Below, piece after piece: positions 17,884-28,196 of a stretch of DNA of 64,000 bases. The stretch covers positions 57,516,756-57,580,755 of the forward strand of contig CM060731.1 of assembly GCA_030704615.1 (NCBI GenBank). The letters run 5' to 3'. The notes beneath the pieces are model-generated. The model was given only the letters and a program-made list of their open reading frames with translations, made no database searches and was not told the DNA's origin. The position numbers and the translations under genes are program-made. The first letter of the stretch is position 1. Each line of letters starts with the position of its first letter. The DNA is from Takakia lepidozioides. Lineage: Eukaryota; Streptophyta; Takakiopsida; Takakiales; Takakiaceae.

Positions 17884-18578
17884 ACAGCCAGTCACAGCTC
17901 AGCACAGTCACAGCTTGACACAGCCTGTCACAACGTACATGGGGAACGGTTATCATTGACAGGGAACGACTGTGTGGGAACAACATTTGCAGAGGGAACG
18001 TGTTACTTCAGGGGTGACGGTTAGTTAATTAGGTGGTTAGAACAGCTTGCGGGTAGATTAGGCAAGGTGGCAACATGAAGGGGATCACTTCACAGGATCA
18101 CTTCTTGGAGGGGGCGACTTGGTCAGGGGGAGAGGAGACGAAACGGAGAGCGGAAACAGTGAAGAGGGGATGATGACTTGATTGAGACTTAATTAATGCA
18201 AGCTGTAGAATCATACAGAAGGGTAGATTAGGAACACCATGGCAGTGGCCTGATACTTGATAAATCTTAATCTGATACTTAATCGATACAATCATACTAT
18301 GCAGAGAGACATGAGAGAAGCCGTGGAATGAATGAATGATTGATTGATTGGAACTTGGTAAATACTGAAGCAATCTGATGCTTCAGTATACACAGTAAGG
18401 TAAATTGATAACATGAAGGCAAGAAAGAATACAAATAGGAAGCACAACCATGATTCACTAGCTGTAGGCCATGACTGATTGTTCTGAGCGGGCTGAGTGC
18501 TTAGAGATATCCAACTCTTCTATCTTGGAGTTTCCACCTCGGATAGCGAAGGGATGGGTGAGTAAAAGCCGCTCAACA
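17884..18578 (+). mobile_element. Inverted partial LTR of the older B subfamily
   Basis: The reverse complement begins TGTTGAGCGGC at 18578 and follows the family B LTR through the GGGATGGGTGAG region to its minisatellite, where it stops at 17884. It is diverged from the B1/B3 LTRs and shares subfamily changes with the LTR at 25869 (for example the reverse complement of GGAAGCACAACCATGATTCA). It lies head-to-head with the next LTR piece. Confidence 0.8.
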
Positions 18579-18910
18579 CACGTTCCCTCTGCAGATGTCG
18601 TTCCCACACAGTAGTTCCCTGCTAATGATAACCGTTCCCTCCGTGCGCTGTGATGGGTTGTGCCAAACTGTGTTGGGCTGTGACTTTGCCGAGCTGTGAC
18701 TGGCTGTGTAAAGATGTGTCGGGCTGTGTCGGGCTGTGACTGGCTGTGCAAAGCTGTGTCGGGCTGTGATAACCCATGACTTGACTGTGTGAGCCTGTCT
18801 ACCACCCCTAAACCTGTGTGGCCTAAGTCTACCATCTGTAAGTCTGCGCAAAATTAAGGGTACCCCACAGAACCCGTAAAAACGTCCAAGTCCCAAACAA
18901 CCCTCTAACA
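18579..18910 (-). mobile_element. 3' LTR remnant of element B2
   Basis: Distal third of an LTR ending CCCTCTAACA next to a polypurine tract. The first 60 bases (CACGTTCCCTCTGCAG onward) duplicate in opposite orientation a stretch of the preceding inverted piece (around 17945-18005), so two LTR fragments were joined rather than one LTR simply inverted. Confidence 0.8.
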
Positions 18911-18941
18911 TTACCCCTCCCCCTCTCAAAAAGTCGTGTCC

Positions 18942-19486
18942 TCACGGTTTACTGCTTAGGACCAGCAAACCTTTGTGAGCGAGCACCCTTCTGACGGTGC
19001 GAGTCTCTTGAAGGGCTCTGTGTGTGAGCTCCAGCCTTGTCACTGGCTGATGGAGGTGATTGAGCACCAAATGGAAATGTCTGACCCGCCTGTGGTTGAT
19101 AACAAGGTAACCTCTCAAGCATAGGAGATCCCTGTCGTTTCTTCTCTGCCATCTGGAGTGCATAGTCCTCCGCCATGTCAAAAGGTTCCTCTGAAAAACC
19201 AGTAGTATCAGAATCATCTTCCCCCCTGAGGTGTTTTGGCGGCCAAACGCTCCTCCAGAATCCTACGTGGTATACAATGTTGGCCCACCATGTCTGGAAG
19301 CTTAAACAATACTACTTGCTGTAAACGCTTGCAAGCAAAATGAGTGAACTCCCTGAACTCCTTGGCCGTATAGGTGAGAGGTGTGCCAATGACTTTGGAA
19401 CAATGTAAGTATTTCCAAGCTTCATGTCCCTTATAGAAAATATCATTGGGGCCCAATTTTTCTTTGACCAAGTTGTTCCAAGCCAA
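18942..19486 (-). pseudogene. Accessory ORF C-terminus, element B2 remnant
   Basis: Minus-strand frames 19486-19214 and 19217-18942 match the end of the B1 accessory product: GPNDIFYKGHEAWKYLH, KLPDMVGQHCIPRR and the basic tail RDSHRQKGARSQRFAGPKQ. Conservation of the FYKGH...WKYLH and LPDMVGQHC blocks across diverged copies suggests this globular part was once under selection. Confidence 0.75.
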
Positions 19487-19487
19487 A

Positions 19488-19830
19488 TTAAACCATGAAC
19501 AAAGCTAGGAATCCTTCTCCACTGAAAAGAACCTCTCCTTCCAGAGCAATAGGCTCTGGTGCAACAACATGTACTAACAGAGGGACCTCTGAGACAACAG
19601 AGTCAACTGGCTGTGATGGCTGTGGTACCAAAGTGACTTCTTCTTCCCTCTCCAAAGGTCGTGCTTCCAGCAATAACAGCCCTATGTGCGGCTGTTCCCC
19701 ATCTTGCACAAGAGCTATGGAAACATCATCATTTTTGCGGTTCCCTTGAAGCTAGTGGATCGGCCACTATAGGCGTGTCCCTCTTTTGTCTCTTGGACTG
19801 GTGCCCCGCCCTTCCAATCCACCTTCACTA
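19488..19830 (-). pseudogene. Accessory ORF middle segment, element B2 remnant
   Basis: The minus-strand frame 19709-19488 (LLLLEARPLEREEEVTLVPQ) and the flanking sequence to about 19830 match the low-complexity part of the accessory region (7.1-7.4 kb in B1). It is joined directly to the C-terminal piece by a large internal deletion that removes the coiled coil. Confidence 0.65.
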
Positions 19831-19849
19831 TGTGAAGAGCCTTGCTGGA

Positions 19850-20010
19850 CATGAACATTACCACATTTTGACCTATGTACTTTCCATGGCCACATTGATA
19901 CCTCCCCCTGCAGGCTTACAGCAACTTAGAAGGCCTCCTAATCCCTTGATTGACTGCTTGGCTTGAGACAAATTGCCGTGCAAGGGCTATAACCTTGACA
20001 CTCCAACACT
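19850..20010 (-). mobile_element. Possible Copia-type polypurine tract and LTR start
   Basis: On the minus strand GAGGGGGAGTGTTGGAGTG (20014-19996) resembles the polypurine tract plus TGTTGG LTR start common in plant Ty1/copia elements, followed by LTR-like sequence down to about 19850. No Copia coding sequence is present. Confidence 0.4.
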
Positions 20011-20144
20011 CCCCCTCAAGGCATAGCCCTTATAGCTAATGCCCATCAAACTAACCCCTTTCCACCAGTGTTCTCAATGTGGGACATTTTCTTTTCATTC
20101 TCCAAAACCGTTGGAACTGTGTAACAATCCACATTGTCTATCAG

Positions 20145-20360
20145 ATCACTTGTCACGCCTAGCAACAGGAGAGGCCGCCACGGGAGTAGACGACCAACTA
20201 CCTGATACAGTTTATTTGCAGTGGAGGTGCAAGGAAGTGCAGATGATTGGTTAGATTGGTAGTGGCCAATCAGATACTACCTTACTCATGGTCAGTGCCC
20301 ACCTAGTTATGGGAAGGAGCAGAGGAAGAGAATAGCTATCAAGGCTTTACCTTATACTAT
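20145..20360 (+). pseudogene. Inverted pol fragment (RNase H-integrase linker)
   Basis: On the plus strand, opposite to the rest of the element, this encodes DHLSRLATGEAATGVDDQLPD and continues, with frame breaks, to the GKEQRKRIAIKALPYTM block. The equivalent segment in B1 is about 10370-10585 on the minus strand. A short internal inversion is the simplest reading. Confidence 0.8.
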
Positions 20361-20645
20361 GGTAGTTTTGTTGATAAAATTTGCAAATTTGCAACGTTCA
20401 GGAGTTTTGTTTTTGTTCTGCATGAAATCTACTTGGTTCTCATTGCCAATGACATCTCCCCCGTGTCTGAAAATTTCCTTCCTGGGCTTTTGGCTCAGCC
20501 TCGAGACTATCAAAGTTGGTAAACAGAGGCTCAGACAGAATTCCATTGATAGTTTTGAAGAGGGCGTCTCTCTTTGAGGTTGATATGATGTGAGACGCTA
20601 TTTGTAGCATTTTTAGACATTGAAACCTTCAAGGTACCTCTGTTA
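20361..20645. other. Unassigned filler inside element B2
   Basis: About 285 bases matching neither B1 nor B3, without a convincing ORF or terminal repeat. The short frames on both strands are not supported by any homology I recognise. Confidence 0.5.
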
Positions 20646-22308
20646 TCAAGTCAAACGGCCAGGCTTGTAAACAACTTCAAACTCAAACTCGTGCAAGATT
20701 ATTAACCACCTTGCTATCCTGCCACTTATCAAAGGCTTGTTCACCAGATAAATCAGAGCATGATGATCCACATAAAACATAAACTTCCTTCCCAATAGGT
20801 AATGCCTGAATTTCTTGACTGCATAAATCATTGCCAATGCTTCTCTTTCAGTTGTGCTATAGTTCCTTTCAGCATTGTTCATCAACCTGCTAGCATAGTA
20901 CACACGTGAATCTATGTTTCCTGTAGCATTTTGGGCTAACACTACTCCCAATGCTTCTCCTGAGGCATCACAATGCACATGAAATACTACATGCCAGTGA
21001 GGGTTAATCAGCACAGATGTAGTTGTTACTGACAATGTAAGTTCCTCAAAAGCCTATTGACATTCAGCTGTCCATGCAAACACTGCATCTTTCTTCAGAA
21101 GCTTGCTCAATTGTGCTGCTGTCTGTGCATACCGTCTCACAAATCTTCTGTAATAACTGGTTTGTCCAAGGAATCTCCTTAGACTCTTAACATTTCCTAG
21201 TGGTGGAGAGGCTTTAATAGCCTCTATCTTTCTGGGATCCACAAGCAGTCCCCTCTTACACACAATGTGTCCCAAAAGTACCCCTGAGTTCACACAGAAG
21301 GTACACTTCTCTGGAATCAGGCCTAGACCTCTCATCCTGCATCTGGCCAAACATAACTCCATTTATGCAAGGGCTCATTCTTAGAACTGTAGACCCTGAA
21401 GTCATCTATGAACACCTCCATGAAATCATCCAGATACTCATGGAAAGATTCACTTATCACTCTATGAAAAGTTGCTGATGCATTACAAAGTCCAAAAGGC
21501 ATGACTTTGTATGCATAAGCACCCCAGTCTGTGATGAAAGCTGTCTTTCCCTGGTCTTCTTCAGCCACTTGCACTTGGTTATACCCACTGAAGCCATCCA
21601 TGAATGAGTACATCTCATGGCTTGCCACAGTGTCCAGCACTGCTTCTGTGAATGGCAAAGGGAAGGGATCTTTCTTTGTACAAGCATTCAACTTCTTATA
21701 GTTTACACAAACTCTCAGTTTACCATTCTTCTTGGGAACTATCACAACGGGTGACAACAAAGTTGTATACTCTATTGGGTATATAAACTTAGCCTCAGCC
21801 AACTTCTTGATCTCTTCCCCCACCTTCTGTGCATAGTTGGGATTAATTCTGTACCTTGCATGTTTGATTGGTACTGATCCTGGTTCCAGTTCAATCTTAT
21901 GCTGACAGATCTCAGGTGGTATCCTTTTCAGATCCTCATAGCTCCAAGCAATACTTCTCTGTATTTGATGAACAGACTCTTAGCTTCCTCAAAGAATTCT
22001 GGCTCCAAGTCAGCCCCTAATTTCACCATTCTTGGTTCCTTCTCAGTTCCCACATTCACTTCTCTCACTTGCTCATCAGCTGTGATTGTCCAACCAGTTA
22101 CTACTTCATTCTGTAAACTTACAGTGGCTGGTTCTTCTAGGATTTCCATTTCTCCCTCTCTTTCCTCATAGAAATGTGGTAGGTAACTGCTTGTTTCCCC
22201 CTCAATTGGTGTTGTTGTTACTACACCACAGCAGATACCTTTTAAACAACTTCGGCCTTCTAGTTGCATTTCTGCAACCTGCTCCCACTCTGGGGGTGCA
22301 GCGAACAT
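20646..22308 (-). pseudogene. pol: Pol of element B2: RT and RNase H
   Basis: Frames 22308-21928, 21823-21332, 21362-21054 and 21035-20646 together cover the RT N-terminal region, RT palm (PKKNGKLRVCVNYKKLNA, VMPFGLCNASATF, FIDDFRVYS in place of FLDD) and RNase H (HCDASGEALGVVLAQN, YNSTTEREAL-type block). Breaks occur near 21930, 21350 and 21050 (TAG). Integrase is absent downstream. Confidence 0.85.
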
Positions 22309-22455
22309 GGTAGCTTCTTGCTCCTCATCAAGTCATTTTCTCCAGTCATACTCTCTAACTCCTCAAGGTCTTCTCGTAGCAGGTAGTCTACTAGATTTCT
22401 TAGTGGTGATTTGTATCTTGCGCTTCCCATCATGCACGGTTAGTAACTGGGAATT

Positions 22456-22962
22456 CTAGTCATGGAATACCCTGGCCTGTTTCAGCCATGGTCGACCCAA
22501 CAATAAGGAGTAAGCTTCCATGACATCATCCATTTTCAATACAGTCACTGTGATCTTAAAGATCATCTTTTGAATCTGTATCTTAACTCCTCTTATCAAG
22601 CCTAATGGCTGAACACTTCTTTGATCCGCCATTGTTACTGTGAATGGGGCTGGTTTCATGTTACTTAGACCAAGCTTCTGCCTTAATTGGTCTGTCATGA
22701 TATTCACTCCAGAGCCTCCATCTATCAGTACATCAGTCAAGTCTGTGCTTCCAATTTTCAATTGGATTACTCGCATAAAATCATCAAAGTCCATGACTGT
22801 TTCTCGCTCTTCTGGCTTCACAGTATAGCTTGTCACCTTGCTGTTCAGGTCTGTGCTCCCTGTCACATGGGCAATCTGATTGATTGCTTGATACAGCCTG
22901 TGCCTACAATGAGGTGCCACAGCCAATAGCTGTCCAATGGTAATCTCCGCTTGGACTGGCAT
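22456..22962 (-). pseudogene. Aspartic protease of element B2
   Basis: 168 codons on the minus strand containing IDGGSGVNIMTDQLRQKLGL and LLLGRPWLKQARVFHD, as in B1. It ends in a TAG where B1 and B3 continue, and its upstream boundary is a frame change near 22962 (an indel in the linker to gag). Confidence 0.8.
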
Positions 22963-24231
22963 ATTACTTCAGCCAAAGTCCCTTCATTACTCTGCACTTG
23001 TGCAGCTTCTTTCTTCACTTCATCTTCACTCACTTCATCTTCTCTTTCAGAATCAGAGGAATCTGCCATAGGGATATCAGTACTCTTCTGCATTTCCCTT
23101 ATGGTATCAGCCACTTCCTTGTGCAGTCCCTTCTCATCTCTCCAAGCCTCATCATCCACAGGCACATCACTGTCATCTTCATTATCATCATCTTCCTCAT
23201 CTACTGGAGGTATTAATTTAGCTTTGCTTCTGGTTACTATCATCGTACTCACTTCTGGTACAACACATGGCCTAACCATGTGAGCTGCCACCACTGGGCC
23301 CTCATTCACAGGAGCTCTCATCTCATTCTGGTGTCTAATCCAGAATGAACAGGCTGCCTTGCGATGTCCCGCCTGCTTACAATAGTAACACAGTTCTTCA
23401 CCATAGGGTCCTCGCCCTTGATCTGCTCTGGGATTATTTCTATAATCCTGATTTCCTGGCTGATAATTCCCCCTTGGATTACCCTGATAGTTGCCCCTGG
23501 GATTGCCCTAGTAATTCCCTCTTGGATTCTCTCTCCCTTCCATACCATTGTTATAACCACCAGGCCTACCATAGTGGTCCTAATCATTGTTTCTTTGTTC
23601 TCTTCTTGGCTGGGGCTGCACTTGATGCACCCTTACTTGCCTAGGTTCTCTTGCAGCTGTCCTTTTGTTGTAATAACAATTCTCAGTGGAATGATTATCC
23701 ATTTTACAGATAGTACAGTGTTTCTCCTTCATGTGGCATTCAGCTGTGGTATGGCCTTCATTCTGGCATTTTGCACACCAAACACCCTTCCTCCAATGTG
23801 TTGCAGCCTCTGTGGCATACTTCTTCAAGATCTCTTCCAATCTTTTCTCATAGTTATCCCTCTTCAACTTTTCCTTCTTCTTACTCTTCCTCTTGAGCTC
23901 TTGCTCTTCTTCCTCATCTGACTCCTCCTCAGAGTCCTCATCATCCATTTTCTCTCTCCTGAGCATTCCCAATTGCTCAATTTTGTTAGCTGTTTCAAAT
24001 GCCTCCTCTACTGTATTATGGGGTAGCATATCCACTTTCTTTTGCAACTATGGTCTTAGTCCACTCACAAACCAAGTCTTCTGTAACCCTGGTGCTGGTA
24101 CAGCAGCCAGCTTTTTCATCATTAATTCCATTTTTTTGCCTTAACTGTTGTAAATTTCCATACACTTTGTCCTCAGTTTTACTTGTCCTGAACTTATTTC
24201 GGAATGCCGTACTAAGGCCATTCCAGGTCAA
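22863..24231 (-). pseudogene. gag: Gag core and zinc knuckles of element B2
   Basis: Frames 24231-24016, 24047-23580, 23587-23318 and 23321-22863 cover the Gag core end, two CCHC knuckles (CAKCQNEGHTTAEC, CTICKMDNHSTENC), the RGN-rich spacer, the third knuckle in shifted frame, and the acidic linker. About 40 bases of the core (the HETVEEYMEKM region) are deleted near 24135. Confidence 0.8.
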
Positions 24232-25256
24232 GAAATGATTATTAGGTAATCTTGCATACCATTCACTGCTTTCTTAATAAGTGAACATGGATATAGTCTC
24301 ATCTTGGCATCATCGCCATTTTCATTGTTCACAATACACATGTGGTCAAATTGGCTGATGTGTACATCAAGATCCCATTTTCCTGCATATATTCGAAAAT
24401 GTGGTTTTGCCCGTGTTGGTTGTACCGCCATCTGCGGCCCTACACCCTGCCCACTGATAGGTGTTGGTCCCCCTGCTGGTGCTGATCCTTGAGGACCTGT
24501 TGTAGTGGTGGTGGAACTCCCACCAGGTGCTGGCCCCTGAGCACTCCCTGCTATTGGCCCCACTATATTCACAGTATTCCCAGCTCTAGTTGCACTACTT
24601 CCCACACTCCCTGTCCCCCCAGAGCCAGATCCAGGCTGCCCGCCTGATCCCCCTGAGCTGACACCTTCGTTGGCCTGTGATCCAAGTGCTCCACTTGATC
24701 CAGGTCCAACAGGTTGGGATGTCCTGGTTGTAGTCTCAACCTCAACTGTTGGGTCTACTTCTTCATACTCTTCATCTTCCAATTTCTTCTCTCTGTTTTC
24801 ATCTTCCAAGTTTTGCTCTTGGGTTTCTTCCTCTTCACTCATGTAACTCAATTGCAATGGTGTTGGAGAGTCTGAACTCTCCGTTGGCTCTGCCACATCC
24901 TCCCCTCCTTCTTTGTCTTCCGTGTCATAAACTAGAGTTCCTGCTTTTAATGTTCCATGCCAACTCTTATCAAAGATTTCTGTCAAATCTTTTATCCAGG
25001 GATGTACCTCAGATCTCTCCCCTCGTGGCTGATCTTCTTCCTGTACCAAATCCCTTAATCTTTCTTGTAAAGAATAAGGAGTGGCATCCAACTTTGGTTC
25101 CTTCGGTATGGGTGATGTACTCTCCGATCTTAATGGTGTGAGAGGTCCAGATGACTCCCCTATGTCTATTCCTCTCTCCCAAAGATATGGATAATTAGCT
25201 TTCAATACTCTCTCTCTTTGCTGAATATCTTTGAAGTCTAGCTTCTCTTTCATCAC
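24228..25256 (-). pseudogene. gag: Gag N-terminal region of element B2
   Basis: 342 codons open: ANYPYLWERGIDIGESSGPL, an acidic Ser/Glu section, a Gly/Ser/Thr-rich linker, then ISQFDHMCIVNNENGDDAK before a frameshift at the AVNGMQ position. It is the longest gag N-terminal frame in the window and shows that linker and capsid core were once contiguous. Confidence 0.8.
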
Positions 25257-25280
25257 TCATGTCCCATGTCTTTCATATCT

Positions 25281-25852
25281 TCAATGAGGCAATAACCAAA
25301 ACTCTCTTCTGTAGTATCTCTCGTATATGCCTGGGTTTCTTTGAAGCTTCAAAGCACCCTTAGCTATACTAGAAGTCTCTGTTACCATATAACCATATGG
25401 CAAACACGTTTGGAAAGCTGTTCTTGGTGTAAGTTTGATCCACAAGTTATCCTTGGGAATCCAATTCCTTACCAGTACCAACTCTTCATGCATCTGAGTG
25501 TAAACATTCACTTTCTGTTCCTCCCAGCCTTCAAACTCCACTCGTTTTATGGATAACAACGCTATCACATAAACTAGCGTTGGTAACCAACTTGCTCTCC
25601 CTCTACAGGTCACCTATTAAATCTTTATCACTCCTTTCTCCAGACCCCACTCAGGGTCAGCATTATGCACTCTCTTAAGAATGTTTTCTTTACAACCGTC
25701 TAGCAATTCCAAGAACCTCTGAAAGAATTGTTTGGACAATCTTTCCTTCTCAGTTCCACAGGGAATTTGATTCACATCAAATTCTTTAATTCTCCAACCA
25801 CCATGATCCCACTAGATGCCTGTTACATCTGGTTGTTCTTGACCCAGTTCCC
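25281..25852 (-). pseudogene. ORF upstream of gag, element B2
   Basis: The open frame from 25613 encodes WLPTLVYVIALLSIKRVEFE and ends YERYYRREFWLLPH; homologous sequence continues upstream in broken frames to the primer-site region (25852). Same unknown protein as at 38884-39451. Confidence 0.65.
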
Positions 25853-25868
25853 CAGTATGGTCGCCAAA

Positions 25869-26325
25869 TGTCGAGCGGCTTTTACTCACCCATCCCTTCG
25901 CTATCCGAGGTGGAAACTCCAAGATAGAAGAGTTGGTTATCTCTAAGCACTCAGCCCGCTTAGAATAATCTGTCATGACCTACATCTAGTGAATCATGGT
26001 TGTGCTTCCTATTTATATTTCTTCTTGCCTTCATGTTAGCAATTTACCTTACTGTGTAAACTGAAGCATCAGATTGCTTCAGTATCTGCCAAGTTCCATT
26101 CACTCATCCATTCATTCCACACACTTCCTCACTCTCACTCTCTCTCTACTCAGTGTGATTGTAATCGAATAAGTATCAGATTATGATTTATCAGGTATCA
26201 GGCCAATGCCATGGTGACTCTAATCTGCCCTACTGTATCACTACAGCTTTGCATGTAACAAACATCTACTGTTCATCTTTCCTCCCTCACCTTGCTCTGC
26301 ATCCTTGCTCCCGTTCTTGCTCTCT
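25869..26325 (-). mobile_element. 5' LTR of element B2, truncated
   Basis: Begins TGTCGAGCGGC next to the primer region and follows the older B subfamily LTR for about 457 bp. Sequence then switches at about 26326 to PPR-gene sequence; the minisatellite and outer terminus are missing. Confidence 0.85.
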
Positions 26326-27033
26326 TTCTGGGCATGTGAAGATACTTTATGCAGTAGGCAGTCTGACAGAGGCTCTACAGACTCCAAACCAAGGAGGCAT
26401 TTCAGCGGATTCAAATACGTATGTCTGTCTCTTGCTTAAGTGCATCAAGATGGAAGGGCTGGAAGCTAGAAAGTAGGTGCACACTCACTGGATAGCTACA
26501 AGAAACATGCATGGGTAGATGGTCAACTGGAAGCCGCAGCAGCAGCGGTACACTTGATAAATTCAGGCACTGCTAATGAAGGCACTTCAACACATTTTAC
26601 CCTGTTTTTCCCTCTTATAATCGGCCCTAAATTTTAATGTTGAATTCTGCAAGTTAGCTGGTTGAGTGAACTTGGGATAGTTTCGACTTTGACATGATAC
26701 TGCCAATGTGACAACAGGAAAGTATCAACAAACAGGTAACAGAGATGAGGAGAAGCTGTGGAATGAATACTATTCTGATCCCAGTCAATGGTAGGACAAC
26801 CGAGGCAAAAAGATGAATGCCTGTCAGATTACCAGATGTCATTCTGAACACTGCCCCTGCCCTGGTGGACATGTATGCCAAATGTGGGTGCATCGAGGAT
26901 GCCAAGGGAGTGTTCAACACTATGGCTGAACGAGATGTGGTGTCATGGAGTGCGATGCTTGCAGGGTATGCACAACAGGGGTGCGGGATGGAGGCTTTGG
27001 AGACCTATGAGCAAATGATGGGGGAAGGGGTTT
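26326..27033 (+). pseudogene. Shuffled PDF-PPR gene fragment
   Basis: Three blocks of the gene found at 57.9-62.3 kb are joined out of order. 26326-26492 matches the PPR N-terminus (around 59640-59800), with a stop after GLEARK. 26493-26816 matches the PDF second-half exon plus spacer plus first-half exon (YKKHAWVDGQLEA; SDPSQW then a stop, then DNRGKK). 26817-27033 is one PPR unit (ALVDMYAKCGCIEDAKGVFN, VVSWSAMLAGYAQQGCGMEA). Junctions fall in short matching sequence. It cannot encode a protein as arranged. Confidence 0.8.
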
Positions 27034-27085
27034 TCGTGCTTCCCTACCTGTCCACTTATTCTCGAGTCATCTCATACTGGGTAAC
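27034..27085. repeat. Left remnant of the 189-bp tandem unit
   Basis: These 52 bases match 40655-40709 downstream of element B3 (TTCCCTACCTGTCCACTTAT type) and end with the target site GTAAC. The fragment shows that B3 landed in an existing tandem array and links the PPR fragment to it. Confidence 0.8.
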
Positions 27086-28165
27086 TGTCGTGCGGCTTTT
27101 ACTCACCCATCCCCTCGCTATCCGAGGCGGAAACTCCAAGATAGAAGAGTTGGAAATCTCTAAGTACTCAGCCCGCGCAGAACAATCAGTCATGACCTAC
27201 AGCTAGTGTATCATGGGGGTGTTTCCTATTTGTTTCCCTTTCCGCATTCATCTTAGCTACCTTACCATTGATAATTAAGTATCAGTTTGCTTCATCAATC
27301 TATCTTTCCTTCTTCACTCATCCATTCAATCCACAGCTTCTCTCAGATCTCTCTACACAGTGTGATTGTATCGTATAAGTATCAGATTATGATTTATCAG
27401 GTATCAGGTATCAGGTCGAAGCCATTATGTCTCTAATCTGCTCTCCAATATCACTACAGCTTTGCATATAACAAGCATCTACTAATCCTCTTTTCTCCTT
27501 CATCGTGCTCTCCATCTCTTGCCTCCGATCTCCGCTCCAGCCTCACTCAGAAGTCCTCCTCCGTATAATGATGATCCTCCTTCATTCCCCGTTTCTCCTT
27601 TTATCCTCCTATCCGCGTTTCTAACCGTTTCCCTCTCTAACTAACCGTCGTCTGTGAACTAACATGTTCCCTTCGCAGGTGTTGTTCCCCACAGTCGTTC
27701 CCGTCCTACTACTCTTCGTTCCCTATGATCGTGACAGCTGTGTCAAGCTGTGACTGGCTGTGTGAAACTGTGACGGGCTGTGACTGGCTGTGCGACTGTG
27801 TTTGGCTGTGTCGGGCTGTGACTGGCTGTGTCGGCTGTGTCGGGCTGTGATTGGCTGTGTGGGCTGTGACGACTGTGACGGGCTGTGTTGCTGTGTTGGC
27901 TGTGTCGGCTGTGACGACTGTGACTGGCTGTGTTGGCTGTGTTGGCTGTGACTGGCTGTGTGGGCTGTGTCTGCTGTGACGACTGTGACGGGCTGTGTTG
28001 GCTGTGTGGGCTGTGACAACTGTGACGGGCTGTGACGACTGTGTAACCCCCCTCTACAGTGCGCTGCTGTCACCCCTAAGGCTCCTGTTGGTCTCAGTCT
28101 GTGCAAAATTAAGGGTACCCTACAGATCCCGTATAAGTGTCTAAGTCCCCTACAGTCCTCTAACA
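27086..28165 (-). mobile_element. 3' LTR of element B3
   Basis: 1080 bp, TGTCGTGCGGC to CCTCTAACA, adjacent to polypurine tract 28168-28183. The minisatellite is at about 27730-28043. It differs from the 5' LTR in minisatellite structure and a duplicated TCAGGTATCAGG stretch near 27398. Confidence 0.93.
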
Positions 28166-28196
28166 TTACCCCTTTCCCCCCTCAAAAGCCGTGTCC

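Larger units (their letters stand above)
18579..26325 (-). mobile_element. Ty3/gypsy retrotransposon B2, old and rearranged
   Basis: Internal order on the minus strand matches B1/B3 (upstream ORF, gag, zinc knuckles, protease, RT, RNase H), but integrase and most of the accessory region are missing, replaced at about 19850-20645 by a Copia-like remnant, an inverted pol segment and unrecognised filler. Both LTRs are partial. Divergence from B1/B3 is clearly greater than between B1 and B3, and every coding frame is broken. Confidence 0.85.
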
